DNA from: Jeongeupia wiesaeckerbachi
Lineage (GTDB): Bacteria > Pseudomonadota > Gammaproteobacteria > Burkholderiales > Chitinibacteraceae
Direction: 5' to 3'
Length of the DNA stretch: 64,000 nucleotides
NCBI RefSeq assembly: GCF_050916355.1
Contig: NZ_CP136946.1
Location: 1,178,001 to 1,242,000 of the forward strand
The notes beneath the pieces were generated by a model. It saw nothing but the letters and a program-made list of their open reading frames with translations. It did no database searches and had not been told where the DNA came from. How positions within the stretch are numbered: position 1 is the stretch's first letter; each line of letters starts with the position of its first letter. Of this stretch, positions 45,987 to 55,763 are shown in pieces. A program made the position numbers and the translations under genes.

Positions 45987-47363
45987 ATGACTCATCCGCT
46001 CAACGTCGTCGTCCTTGCCGCCGGTCAGGGCAAGCGCATGTATTCGAAGCTGCCCAAGGTGCTGCACCAGATTGCCGGCAAGCCGCTGGTGGGCCATGTG
46101 CTCGACACCGCACGTGCCTTGCAGCCGTCGAAGCTGGTCGTCGTCCATGGCCATGGCGGCGAGCAGGTGCAGGCGGCTCTCGCCAGCGGTCAGTCTGATC
46201 TGGCGTGGGCGCATCAGGCCCAGCAGCTCGGCACCGGCCATGCGCTGGCGCAGGCGCTGCCGCAGCTCGAAGGCGGCGTGACGCTGATGCTGTACGGCGA
46301 CGTGCCGCTGACCCGGGTGTCGACCTTGCAGGCGTTGCTGGCCGCGGTCGAAGGCGGCAAGCTCGGCATCCTCACCGACGTGCTCGATGACGCGACCGGC
46401 TATGGCCGCATCGTCCGCAATGCCGCCGGCGAAGTACTGGCGATCGTCGAGCAGAAGGATGCGACGCCCGAGCAGGCGGCGATCCGCGAAATGAACACCG
46501 GCATTCTGGCGCTGCCGACCGAACGGCTCGCCGGCTGGCTGGCCGAGTTGAAGAACGACAACGCCCAGGGCGAGTACTACGCGACCGACCTGATCGCGCT
46601 GGCTGTGCGTGACGGCGTCGCGGTCGCAACGGTACAGCCGCAGGACCACTGGGAAGCCGAAGGCATCAACAACAAGGTGCAGCTGGCTGCGCTCGAGCGC
46701 ATTTTCCAGCAGCAGCAGGCGCAGGCCTTGCTGACCGCCGGCATCACGCTGCGCGACCCGGCACGTTTCGAGCTGCGCGGCACGCTGGCACACGGCATGG
46801 ATGTGATCGTCGACGTGAACTGTGTGTTCGAAGGTCAGGTCGTGCTCGGCCACGACGTCAGCATCGGCGCCAACTGCGTGCTGAAGAACGTCACCGTCGC
46901 CGATGGTGCGGTGATTCACCCGTTCTGCCATCTCGAAGACGCGGTGATCGGTGCCGGCAGCCTGATAGGCCCGTACGCGCGACTGCGCCCCGGTGCGGAG
47001 CTGAGTGAAAACGTCCACGTCGGCAATTTCGTCGAAGTGAAGAAGTCGGTGATCGGCGTCGGCTCCAAGGTCAATCACCTGAGCTATATCGGCGACACCA
47101 CCATCGGTTGCGACGTCAATGTCGGCGCCGGTACCATCACCTGCAATTACGACGGTGTGAACAAGTTCCGTACGGTGATCGAGGACGAGGCACGCATCGG
47201 CTCGAACAACTGTCTGGTTGCACCGGTGACGATCGGTGCGCGCGCAACCACCGGCGCGGGTTCGGTGATCGGCAAGAACGCGCCGGCCGGCGAACTGACG
47301 GTCGCTCGGGCCAAGCAGGTGACGATTCCGGGCTGGCAGCGGCCGGAAAAGCCGACGAAGTAA
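45987..47363 (+). CDS. glmU: Bifunctional GlmU: glucosamine-1-phosphate acetyltransferase / UDP-GlcNAc pyrophosphorylase
   Basis: GlmU makes UDP-N-acetylglucosamine for peptidoglycan and LPS. From the ATG at 45987 it has 458 residues. The N-terminal uridyltransferase domain has LAAGQGKRMYSKLPKVLHQI; the C-terminal left-handed beta-helix has hexapeptide repeats and the acetyltransferase motifs RLRPGAEL, NFVEVKKS and NYDGVNKFRT. A TACAAT hexamer at 45948-45953 is a possible -10. Frame upstream of 45987 overlaps the atp terminator and is not coding. It ends directly against the convergent yihY-type gene. Confidence 0.97.
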   Translation: MTHPLNVVVLAAGQGKRMYSKLPKVLHQIAGKPLVGHVLDTARALQPSKLVVVHGHGGEQVQAALASGQSDLAWAHQAQQLGTGHALAQALPQLEGGVTLMLYGDVPLTRVSTLQALLAAVEGGKLGILTDVLDDATGYGRIVRNAAGEVLAIVEQKDATPEQAAIREMNTGILALPTERLAGWLAELKNDNAQGEYYATDLIALAVRDGVAVATVQPQDHWEAEGINNKVQLAALERIFQQQQAQALLTAGITLRDPARFELRGTLAHGMDVIVDVNCVFEGQVVLGHDVSIGANCVLKNVTVADGAVIHPFCHLEDAVIGAGSLIGPYARLRPGAELSENVHVGNFVEVKKSVIGVGSKVNHLSYIGDTTIGCDVNVGAGTITCNYDGVNKFRTVIEDEARIGSNNCLVAPVTIGARATTGAGSVIGKNAPAGELTVARAKQVTIPGWQRPEKPTK

Positions 47364-48278
47364 TCAGCCGGAGGGCGGGGCGGCGTCCTCGGCCGCCTTG
47401 TGGTGGCGCGGCGGGATCGGCTCGGCGTAGAGATTGGGCCTGATCGGCGCGCCGCGCGCCTCGGCCACCGCCTCGGTCAGTTCCGCGCCGAGCAGCAGGA
47501 TCAGCGCCGAGTAGTAGACCCACACCAGCAGCACGACGATGCTGCCGGCCGGGCCGTAGGCGCCGCCGACGTCGCTGTTGGCGATGTAGACGCCGATGCC
47601 GATCTTGCCGAGCAGGAACAGCGCATCGGTCAGCGTCGCGCCGACCAGCGCATCGCGCCAAGCGATCTGCGCGTCGGGCAGGATCTTGAAGATCGCCGCG
47701 AACACGAAAATGAACACCGCGGTCGAGATGCCCACCTCGAGGCCCTGCCACAGCAGCGTGCTGCCGGGGACGAACAGCCGGATCGCCGCACTGGCGCTGA
47801 ACGAAATCACCAGCAGGAAAGCGACCGCCAGCAGCAGGCCGAGCGCATTCAGCCGCGAACGCAACCAGCCGAGCACCGCCGCGCCGGGCTTGGCGCGCAG
47901 CCCCCAGACGCGGTTCAGCGCGCCTTGCAGCTGGGTGAATACCGCCGACGCAGCGATCAGCGTGATGCCGAGGCCGATCAGGCCGGCCAGATTGCCGACA
48001 TTGGGCCGGCTGCTGGCGTTATGGATGACGATGGCGACGGCGTCGGCCGCCTTGGGGCCGACCATCTCGTTGAGGCCCTCGACCAGCCTGCCCTGATAGT
48101 CGGCGCTCAGCGAAGCGACGACCCATAGCAGCAAGACCAGCAGCGGTGCGAACGACAGCGCCGAATAGAAGGCCAGTGCGGCGGCGCGCGTCATCAGTTC
48201 GTCGTCGAAGAAACCGGCGACGGTTTTTTCGACCACGCGTCTGACCAGCAGGTACAAGGCGTGAATCCGCGCCCACAT
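47364..48278 (-). CDS. YihY/BrkB-family inner-membrane protein
   Basis: A 304-residue membrane protein of the UPF0761/YihY (virulence factor BrkB) family with about six membrane segments. Signature pieces: AGFFDDELMTRAAALAFYSALSFAPL, SASAVFTQLQGALNRVWG-like ASAVFTQLQGALNRVW, and GAYGPAGSIVVLLVWVYYSALILLLGAE. The ATG at 48278 has CTGGAG upstream; an in-frame TTG two codons earlier is possible. Not an RNase despite older names; role unknown. Its stop abuts the glmU stop with no gap. Confidence 0.9.
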   Translation of the reverse strand: MWARIHALYLLVRRVVEKTVAGFFDDELMTRAAALAFYSALSFAPLLVLLLWVVASLSADYQGRLVEGLNEMVGPKAADAVAIVIHNASSRPNVGNLAGLIGLGITLIAASAVFTQLQGALNRVWGLRAKPGAAVLGWLRSRLNALGLLLAVAFLLVISFSASAAIRLFVPGSTLLWQGLEVGISTAVFIFVFAAIFKILPDAQIAWRDALVGATLTDALFLLGKIGIGVYIANSDVGGAYGPAGSIVVLLVWVYYSALILLLGAELTEAVAEARGAPIRPNLYAEPIPPRHHKAAEDAAPPSG

Positions 48279-48361
48279 CGGCAATACTCCAGACAGGAAT
48301 AGTTATCAGCTTAAGCGCGGGCCCGGACGAAATCGAGCGGGGCGCGCAGACGGGGACGAGG

Positions 48362-49309
48362 ATGCCGCTCCGGATCTATCTTTGGGCGATCGCCTTCGGC
48401 ATCGCGACGCCGGTTCATGCCGGCAGCGTGTTCGGCCAGCTCGGTGCGACGTCGGCCAACTCGCCCGACGAGAACAGCTACGGCTGGGCCATCGGTTACG
48501 ACCAGCCCCTGGGCGAGACGTTGTCGATGCGCTTCGCCTGGCTGAACGAGGGCCACGTCAGCGGTCACCGCCGCGATGGTCAGGCGCTGCAACTGTGGGC
48601 CGGCGTACCGCTCGGCGCGGGCTGGCGACTTGCCGCCGGCGCCGGGCCGTATTACTACTACGACACGCAGAACGCCGGTGACGGCTACCGGATCTCGCAC
48701 GGCTGGGGCGGACTGTACAGCGTGGCGCTGCAGTACGACACCGGCGGCGGCTGGATCTGGGCGCTGCAATACAACCGGATCGAGGCGCGTGACGGCTTCG
48801 ACACCAATGCGCTGCTGCTGCAGCTCGGCTACCGGCTGGACGGGGCGTCCACCGTGGCCGCGGAGACGCCGTCGGGACGCCAGCAGGTCGCCTTGCTGCT
48901 CGGTGCCGCCATCGTCAACAACCTCGACTCGCCCAACTCCTTCAGCGGCGGCATCGAGTACCGCTTCCGTTTCGCCGATGACTGGGCGATCTCGGCGCAG
49001 TGGCTCGACGAGGTGAACACCGAGGTGCTGCGGCGCCAGGGCATCGCCACCCAGCTGTGGTACGAGCCGCAATTCGACGCTGGCCGCTACAGCGTCGGCA
49101 TCGGGCTCGGGCCGTACTACGCGACCCGGCTCGACGACCCGAACGGCAGCGATGCCGACGCCGACAAGCGCTGGGCAGGGCTGGTCTCGCTCGGCGCCGG
49201 CTACCGCCTTTCCGGGCCGTGGATGATGCGGGCGGCGTGGCATCGCGTGCTGACCTCGTACAGCCGCGACAGCGACGTGCTGCAAGTCGGGATCGCTTAC
49301 CGCTTCTGA
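48362..49309 (+). CDS. Outer-membrane beta-barrel protein with internal duplication
   Basis: A 315-residue exported protein: signal peptide ending PVHAG (about residue 20), then two similar halves of about 145 residues. Matching pairs include LQLWAGVPLGAGWRLAAGAGPYYY with TQLWYEPQFDAGRYSVGIGLGPYYA, and GGWIWALQYNRIEARDGFDTNALLLQLGYRL with GPWMMRAAWHRVLTSYSRDSDVLQVGIAYRF. The terminal Phe and strand pattern indicate an outer-membrane barrel; each half resembles a small PagL/OmpW-sized barrel, so the product may be a 16-strand fused barrel or two joined barrels. No named family recognised. Confidence 0.75.
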   Translation: MPLRIYLWAIAFGIATPVHAGSVFGQLGATSANSPDENSYGWAIGYDQPLGETLSMRFAWLNEGHVSGHRRDGQALQLWAGVPLGAGWRLAAGAGPYYYYDTQNAGDGYRISHGWGGLYSVALQYDTGGGWIWALQYNRIEARDGFDTNALLLQLGYRLDGASTVAAETPSGRQQVALLLGAAIVNNLDSPNSFSGGIEYRFRFADDWAISAQWLDEVNTEVLRRQGIATQLWYEPQFDAGRYSVGIGLGPYYATRLDDPNGSDADADKRWAGLVSLGAGYRLSGPWMMRAAWHRVLTSYSRDSDVLQVGIAYRF

Positions 49310-49426
49310 ACATCCGCGCTTGCGGCCGAATACCGTCTGGATTGATGGCCGGGAATGCTACAATCGGCGTTTTTCCCCGCAGCGCGATTCGTGCGCAGGG
49401 GATTGATCGATCAAGGATTTTTCCCG

Positions 49427-50518
<1,092 letters not shown>

Positions 50519-50542
50519 TCCTGATTACGCGATCACCGACGC

Positions 50543-50578
50543 AAAACCCGGCATGGCGTGCAGCCTGCCGGGTTTTTT
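50543..50578. terminator. Bidirectional terminator between ychF and the SDR gene
   Basis: AAAACCCGGCA (50543-50553) and TGCCGGGTTTT (50566-50576) with a 12-base loop, then TT. It lies between two converging genes. Confidence 0.9.
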
Positions 50579-50600
50579 CATGGCCGGACGATGTGCTGAC

Positions 50601-51374
50601 CTACTTGGTGGTGTAACCGCCGTTGATCAGGATGGTCTGGCCGGTGATCCACCAGCCGTCGCTGACCAGATGGCGCAGGAAGGGCACCACGTCGCCGATG
50701 TCGGTCAGCCCGGTCTTCGAGTGGCCGGAGAGCGCGGCGGCGTGCTGATGGTAGGCGACGGCGTCGGCGCCTTCGGCCGGATAGAAGAACGGCGTGTCCA
50801 TCGGGCCGGGGCCGATGGCGTTGACCGAAATGCCGCGTTCGCCGAATTCCTTGGCGGCCGCGCGGGTGAAATGCTCGACCGGCGCCTTGGTCCCGGCGTA
50901 CGCGGCGTAGAACGGTGTGAAGGCGCCCAGCAACGAGGTGACGATGGTGACCACCTTGCCGTGGTCGTTCACATGCCTGCCGGCTTCCTTGAGAAAGAAG
51001 AACGCCGATTTGGCGTTGACCGCGCTCATCTCGTCGTACTCGGTCTCGCTCACGTCGACGATGGGCTTCTTGAGTACCTTGCCGACGGTGTTGATGGCGA
51101 TATCGGGGCGGCCGACGCTGGCGATCACGTCGGCGAACAGCCTTTCGACGGCGCCGGCGGTGCTCAGGTCGGCCTGAAAGGCGACGGCTTCGGCGCCGGC
51201 GGCGCGAATCGCCTTGAGCGTGTCGTCGGCGGCGCTCTGGCTGGCGGCACTGTTGTAGTGGATGGCGACGGCCCGGGCGCCGTGCTGCGCCAGATCGCGC
51301 GCCAGCAGGCCGCCGAGGTTTTTGGCGCCGCCGGTGATCAGGACGACTTTGCCGCGTATAGCGTGATCGGTCAT
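50601..51374 (-). CDS. Short-chain dehydrogenase/reductase
   Basis: A 257-residue NAD(P)-dependent oxidoreductase of the classical SDR family. The cofactor loop is TGGAKNLGG (about 15-23), a Ser in IVTSLLGAFTPF and the catalytic YAGTK (Tyr-X-X-X-Lys) are present, with the C-terminal ITGQTILINGGYTTK. The NTVGK segment replaces the usual NNAG. Substrate is not predictable. It is monocistronic. Confidence 0.9.
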   Translation of the reverse strand: MTDHAIRGKVVLITGGAKNLGGLLARDLAQHGARAVAIHYNSAASQSAADDTLKAIRAAGAEAVAFQADLSTAGAVERLFADVIASVGRPDIAINTVGKVLKKPIVDVSETEYDEMSAVNAKSAFFFLKEAGRHVNDHGKVVTIVTSLLGAFTPFYAAYAGTKAPVEHFTRAAAKEFGERGISVNAIGPGPMDTPFFYPAEGADAVAYHQHAAALSGHSKTGLTDIGDVVPFLRHLVSDGWWITGQTILINGGYTTK

Positions 51375-51747
51375 GGTCTTGCTCCGTCGTTGCAGGCGGG
51401 CCGTGGCAGCGCGCCACGTCGCCGGAAGAAACCATCCCGCCGAAGCGGGGCCTGATTTCCATCATTCGCCAAAAATCCCGGCCTTGCCGGCTTCGGCCTG
51501 ACGACCGGCCCTCCGGGCTTCCTGCTGCGTACTTGAGGCCAGTACCACGGCCCGCTCGGTGGCGGCGCGGATCGGTTTCGCCGGTGGGCCGGGCGGTGTG
51601 CGGCCGCGTATGGGCCGGGCATGTCACGCCGATTGCACGGATCGCTATTCGTCCGCGCACGTGCAGAGGCCTGTTTTACACTGTGTACGAGATGGGCGAA
51701 GCCGCGCCGGCCTGGCGCCATGCCCGCTGACTTTCGGAGCCCGATCG
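51375..51747. other. Intergenic region between SDR and DUF4280 genes
   Basis: About 370 bases, no convincing gene. Near the DUF4280 end the palindrome TACAC-T-GTGTA (51677-51687) sits about 60 bases before that gene; TACACT inside it could be a -10. Otherwise nothing recognisable. Confidence 0.45.
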
Positions 51748-52143
51748 ATGTCCATGCCCCATGTCTGCGCCGGTGCGACGCTGCAATGCAGTTTCGGCAT
51801 GGCGCCGGCACCGCTGAACGTGCTGCCGGTGAATCGCGTCCTGCTCGGTGGCATGCCGGCGGCGACGCTGATGGATCACATCCCCATCGTCAACATCACG
51901 CCGTTCGCGATGTGCCAGAGCATGGCGAACCCGACGGTCATCGCGGCGACGGCGGCCGCGCTCGGTGTGCTGACGCCGATGCCGTGCGTGCCGGTGACGG
52001 CGGCGCCGTGGATTCCCGGCGGCGCGACGACGGTGCTGCTCGGCAATATGCCGGCGCTGAGCGCCGGCGGCACGCTGATGTGCAACTGGGCCGGCGTGAT
52101 CAAGATCGTCTCGCCCGGTCAGGTCAACACGCTCGTGCCCTAG
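51748..52143 (+). CDS. DUF4280 PAAR-like protein (possible T6SS spike tip)
   Basis: A 131-residue protein starting MSMPHVCAGATLQCSFGMAP at 51748. The DUF4280 pattern is complete: Cys-rich start, PVNRVLLGGMPAATLMDHIPI, CQSMANP, MPCVPVTAAPW, GATTVLLGNMPALS and CNWAGVIKIVSPGQ. DUF4280 proteins are PAAR-like and cap VgrG-type spikes in contractile systems. It converges on the ywqK-vgrG end of the T6SS locus; the two stop codons share CTAG (52140-52143). Longer frames upstream are not similar to the family. Function as the VgrG tip is inferred from family and position. Confidence 0.85.
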   Translation: MSMPHVCAGATLQCSFGMAPAPLNVLPVNRVLLGGMPAATLMDHIPIVNITPFAMCQSMANPTVIAATAAALGVLTPMPCVPVTAAPWIPGGATTVLLGNMPALSAGGTLMCNWAGVIKIVSPGQVNTLVP

Positions 52144-52685
52144 TCGTGCCCCTGCCAGCGTCGCCACCACCAGGCGAGGCGGGAAATCGGCTTGTTGTCG
52201 GCGTCGAGCGGGCGGCCGTCGGTATGGAAACCTTCGATCCGGCCCGCCGGTTTGCCGTCGACGAAGCTGTGGCGTTCGGCCAGCTGGCCGTTGGCGTGAA
52301 AACGCTGCTGTAGCCCGTGCAGTTTGCCCTGACGATAGCGGCTGTGCTGTGCGACCTGCCCGTCCGGATGGAAGACCTTGGCGTCGCCGTGCGGCACGCC
52401 AAGCCGGTAGCCGGCCGTGTGCAGCAACTTGCCGTCGGGGCCGAAGAAGCTGGCCGGGCCGTGCAGCGCGTTGTCGGCGTAGTGCATGCGCGCCGCCAGC
52501 TTGCCGTTCGGATGCAGCAACTGGAACGGCCCGTGCAGGGCGCCCTGTTCGTAGGCCAGTTGCGCCAGCGGCTTGCCGGCGTCGCGGATCTGCAGCGTGC
52601 CCTGCAAGGCACCGCCGGCCAGGGTGCCGGTCAGCCGGGTTTGCTCGCGTTCCAGATCCAGTGTTTGTACGTCGTTCGCTGCCAC
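52140..52685 (-). CDS. YwqK/MORN-repeat protein
   Basis: A 181-residue protein built from repeated units like LHGPFQLLHPNGKLAARMHY, VPHGDAKVFHPDGQVAQHSR and LHGLQQRFHANGQLAERHSF, about 21-23 residues each: the MORN_2/YwqK repeat. YwqK-type proteins act as antitoxins or adaptors in polymorphic toxin systems. It starts with GTG at 52685, only ten bases after the vgrG stop, so it is cotranscribed with vgrG and may be an immunity or adaptor protein. No signal peptide, so cytoplasmic. Confidence 0.8.
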   Translation of the reverse strand: MAANDVQTLDLEREQTRLTGTLAGGALQGTLQIRDAGKPLAQLAYEQGALHGPFQLLHPNGKLAARMHYADNALHGPASFFGPDGKLLHTAGYRLGVPHGDAKVFHPDGQVAQHSRYRQGKLHGLQQRFHANGQLAERHSFVDGKPAGRIEGFHTDGRPLDADNKPISRLAWWWRRWQGHD

Positions 52686-52695
52686 GATGCTTCCA

Positions 52696-54717
52696 TCAGT
52701 TGAGTTTGACGATGCCGCCCTTGACGGTGAGCATGCCGCCGCCGTCGACGGTCTGTTCGGCTGCGGCCTTGTTCATCAGGCTGACGCCGGCATCGTTGGT
52801 CAGCGTCGTGCCGGCCTTGTTGTCGAGCGAGGTGCCGGCCTGGTTGGTCAGCGCGGTGCCGGCCTTGTTGGTCAGCGAGGTACCGGCCTGATTCGTCAGC
52901 GCGCCATCGCTCTTGGCGCTGAAGGCGCCGGTGCTCTGCAGCGTCAGCGTGCCGCCGACCTTGATCGTCAGATTGCCGTCGATCGTCAGCGTGTAGTCGC
53001 CGCTGATCTTGTGCTCGAACTTGCCGCCGGTGGTGTGGCTCTGGTCGCCGTCGACCTTGAGCGTGCGCGTGCCCTTGACCTCGAGCGTTTCGGTACCGGT
53101 CTTGATCGCCGTCGTCCGGTTGCCCTTCTCGATCGTCGTGCTGTCGTTGCCTTCGCTGACGGTGCGCGTACGGTCGTGCTTTACCGTCAGCGTTTCGTCG
53201 TGGCCGATGGTGGTCTTGCTGTCGTTGAGGACATTGGCGGTGAAGTCCTTCTGCGCCTGCAGGAAGACTTCCTCGCTGTCCTTCTTGTCCTCGAAGCGCA
53301 ACTCGTTGAAGCCGCCGCCGCCCTTGCTCGAATTGGTCTTGATGCCGCTCTGCGTCTGGTTGGCCGGCAGCGCGTACGGCAAGGAGTTGTCGCCGTTGTA
53401 GACGCAGCCGGTCACCAGCGGCCGGTCCGGATCGCCGTCGATGAAGGTGACAATGACCTCCTGACCGATGCGCGGAATGAACTGGGCGCCGAAGCCCTTG
53501 CCGGTCCACGCTTGCATCACGCGAATCCAGCACGAGCTGTTCTCGTCGTTCTGGCCGTCGCGGTCCCAGTGGAACTGCACCTTGATGCGGCCGTACTGGT
53601 CGGTCCAGATTTCCTCGCCGGATTTGCCGACCACGGTGGCGGTCTGCGTGTGCATATACGGCTTGGCGGTGGTCCGCGGCGGCCGGTAGGCGGTGGCCTT
53701 GGGAATCGCCTCGAAGCGGTTGGCGTAGTGCTGGTGATCGCCGTCATGGGTGACCGCGGTCACCAGCCATTCGATATTGGCCGCGGCGCTGTCGTGGTCG
53801 GTGAGCGTGAACGTGTGGCCGGGGATCAGCCAGCGGCAATCGCTCTCGCCGACGAAACACAGCGCCTGCGTGCGCAGTGCGTCGACACGGCGCTTGGCCA
53901 GCGTATCGCCGGTGGCTTTCACCGTATAACCGCCCGGATGCTCGTATTGGCTTAGCGGGCCGTCCTTGGCCAGCGCCTGCGTGTACAGCGCGGTCGTCGG
54001 CGTGGTGAATTCGTAATCGGTAGTGCGGTGGCCGGTGCTGACCGCCTGCTGGCGCAACTGGCCGCCGCGGATCGTGTGCAGCTCGCGCCGGCCCATCTCG
54101 CCGGGCTTGAACGCCAGCGTGCTGGCATTCGGGCAGGCCGGAAACGCATCGTTGTTGTCGGCCAGCACCAGCGTGTGCTTGCCGGCGGCGTGGGTGAAGA
54201 AATAGAAAATGCCTTCGTCTTCGAGCAGGCGAGAGACAAAGGCGAAATCGCTCTCGCCGTACTGGACGCAGTACTCGCGCGCCGTATAGCTGGCGTTGAG
54301 CTTGAGCTGGTAATCGCTGAAGCCGTGCACCGCGAACACCGCCTTGACGATGTCCGGCACGGTCTTGTTCTGGAAGATGCGGTTGTTGCTCGCCAGCGTC
54401 AGCCACCACAGCCACGGCCGCAAGGCGACGGCGTACCGCTCGAAGCCGCCGCTGCCGTCGAGCGGCAGCTGGCTGATCTCGGCGCACAGGCCGTCGAGCG
54501 GGCGCTGCTTGTCGTCATTGTTCAGCGACAGCGTCAGATGCTTGGCGATCGCATCGCTCATCGTCAGCGCCGTCGTGCTGACGCACTGCGCGCTGACCTC
54601 GCCCAGCGCGTTCAGCGCCTCGTGGCCGCTGAAGGCGTTGGCGTACAGCGCATCCAGCGGCGCGGTGGCGCTGAGGCTGAGGCTGAGCGAGGTATTGGTG
54701 TCGGTGGGGCGGGGCAT
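52696..54717 (-). CDS. vgrG: Type VI secretion spike protein VgrG (TssI)
   Basis: A 673-residue VgrG. The gp27-like N-terminal part includes FVSRLLEDEGIFYFF and FTHAAGKHTLVLADN; the gp5/OB-fold region has TVVGKSGEEIWTDQYGRIKV, FHWDRDGQNDENSSCWIRV, QAWTGKGFGAQFIPRIGQEV and GDPDRPLVTGCVYNG; then the needle region with DUF2345-like repeats. No enzymatic C-terminal extension is visible, so it is a carrier for separate effectors. It is the next-to-last gene of the cargo cluster, after the four cargo genes and before ywqK. Confidence 0.96.
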   Translation of the reverse strand: MPRPTDTNTSLSLSLSATAPLDALYANAFSGHEALNALGEVSAQCVSTTALTMSDAIAKHLTLSLNNDDKQRPLDGLCAEISQLPLDGSGGFERYAVALRPWLWWLTLASNNRIFQNKTVPDIVKAVFAVHGFSDYQLKLNASYTAREYCVQYGESDFAFVSRLLEDEGIFYFFTHAAGKHTLVLADNNDAFPACPNASTLAFKPGEMGRRELHTIRGGQLRQQAVSTGHRTTDYEFTTPTTALYTQALAKDGPLSQYEHPGGYTVKATGDTLAKRRVDALRTQALCFVGESDCRWLIPGHTFTLTDHDSAAANIEWLVTAVTHDGDHQHYANRFEAIPKATAYRPPRTTAKPYMHTQTATVVGKSGEEIWTDQYGRIKVQFHWDRDGQNDENSSCWIRVMQAWTGKGFGAQFIPRIGQEVIVTFIDGDPDRPLVTGCVYNGDNSLPYALPANQTQSGIKTNSSKGGGGFNELRFEDKKDSEEVFLQAQKDFTANVLNDSKTTIGHDETLTVKHDRTRTVSEGNDSTTIEKGNRTTAIKTGTETLEVKGTRTLKVDGDQSHTTGGKFEHKISGDYTLTIDGNLTIKVGGTLTLQSTGAFSAKSDGALTNQAGTSLTNKAGTALTNQAGTSLDNKAGTTLTNDAGVSLMNKAAAEQTVDGGGMLTVKGGIVKLN
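52768..52905 (-). repeat. 24-base coding repeats at the VgrG tip
   Basis: About six imperfect 8-residue units of the form GTSLTNKA/GTALTNQA (residues 605-650) extend the VgrG needle just before the C-terminus. They are coding repeats of the triple-stranded beta-helix, not a CRISPR. Confidence 0.8.
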
Positions 54718-54842
54718 GCGTGAATCCGGGGTAGAGATATCTGGCTGTGGTTTACGGCGACGGCATGGGTGCAGTCATCGGCCAAATCCGATCCGACAGG
54801 CAAATCGCACTGTATTGCATGGCGTCGGGATCAGGTAGCGCT

Positions 54843-55763
54843 TCACAGCGAAAACACCGGAATCTGATCGCCTTTTAACGCGAGCGCCTTCATGCCGGGA
54901 TAAATCGCCAGCACCTGCCCGCCGGGGCAGGTGGCGGTGCTGATGCCAGCCATGTGGGCATGAAGCTGAACGACGCCGGTGGCCGCAAAGACGACGCGCG
55001 CACGTGCCGCGGCAGCCAGCTCGCTCACCATGACGAGGCCGTCCTCGGCAACCAGATTGCAGGAATAAATGGAAATGGCCAGCCCGGGCCTCAGTAGTTT
55101 CTGCAATTGCTCGCCAAATACCGTCGGCGAAACGAAATTTTTTCCCTCTGTCGGAATACCCAGTGCATCTTCGCGTGTCGGGGCATTGGGATTGCCCAGC
55201 CAGACTTGACCGCAATTGCCGTGGGTGACGATCAGCACACGGTCTATCCTCGTCTTGCCAAGGGCCGCGATTTTTCCGAGCGTATCGGTATACGAGACGC
55301 AGGCATGAATTTTGTGGACGGTAAATTCTAGCTGTTCAATGTAATACTTCTCGACCGCGGCACAAAAAGCCGCCCCGGAATCCCCGGCGCTAACGTGCTT
55401 GCTGAAGTCGTGGTAAATAATGAGCACGCTCGGGTTGTACGCTCCCAGATTGTCCTCCGGGCCGCAGACATAAACGATATGGTTGTCATAGTTGATTGCC
55501 TCGACCTCTGATTCATCCTTCGGAAAATCCTCGGATTCGGTGGCCAATTTGACGTACGACCCGATCTTGGCATAGCTTTTTTCCAGCTCGTTCTCGACCC
55601 AGGCGGTATCATTGGTCTGGATAACGCCCCTGACGCTGTTGATTTCGACGAGGGTGGCCTTGCTCCAGCGCACCAATAGCTCTTCCGGGCCGTCGATATT
55701 TTTGACGACAATACCTGCTTTAACCTTTCTGACAATGATGGCTACCCAAAAATTCATGGTCAT
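54843..55763 (-). CDS. Putative T6SS cargo protein with caspase-fold-like His-Gly...Cys (DUF4347/CHAT-like)
   Basis: A 306-residue protein of unrecognised N-terminal half. The C-terminal half resembles DUF4347/CHAT caspase-like domains: a strand ending VLIVTHGNCGQVWLGN with candidate catalytic His181, then GLAISIYSCNLVAEDG with candidate Cys235, followed by a helix and VVFAATGVVQLHAHMAG. In such families the His-Gly and Cys form a protease dyad. The start overlaps the stop of the preceding 166-residue gene (ATGA), so the two are translationally coupled. Position between clpV and vgrG suggests an effector or effector-associated protein. No signal peptide. Fold call is by eye, not by search. 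Confidence 0.65.
   Translation of the reverse strand: MTMNFWVAIIVRKVKAGIVVKNIDGPEELLVRWSKATLVEINSVRGVIQTNDTAWVENELEKSYAKIGSYVKLATESEDFPKDESEVEAINYDNHIVYVCGPEDNLGAYNPSVLIIYHDFSKHVSAGDSGAAFCAAVEKYYIEQLEFTVHKIHACVSYTDTLGKIAALGKTRIDRVLIVTHGNCGQVWLGNPNAPTREDALGIPTEGKNFVSPTVFGEQLQKLLRPGLAISIYSCNLVAEDGLVMVSELAAAARARVVFAATGVVQLHAHMAGISTATCPGGQVLAIYPGMKALALKGDQIPVFSL

Noticed and set aside
52768..52905. Regular 24-base repeats resembling a small CRISPR array
   Set aside because: In frame within vgrG, contiguous without unique spacers, and encode the needle repeat GTSLTNKA.
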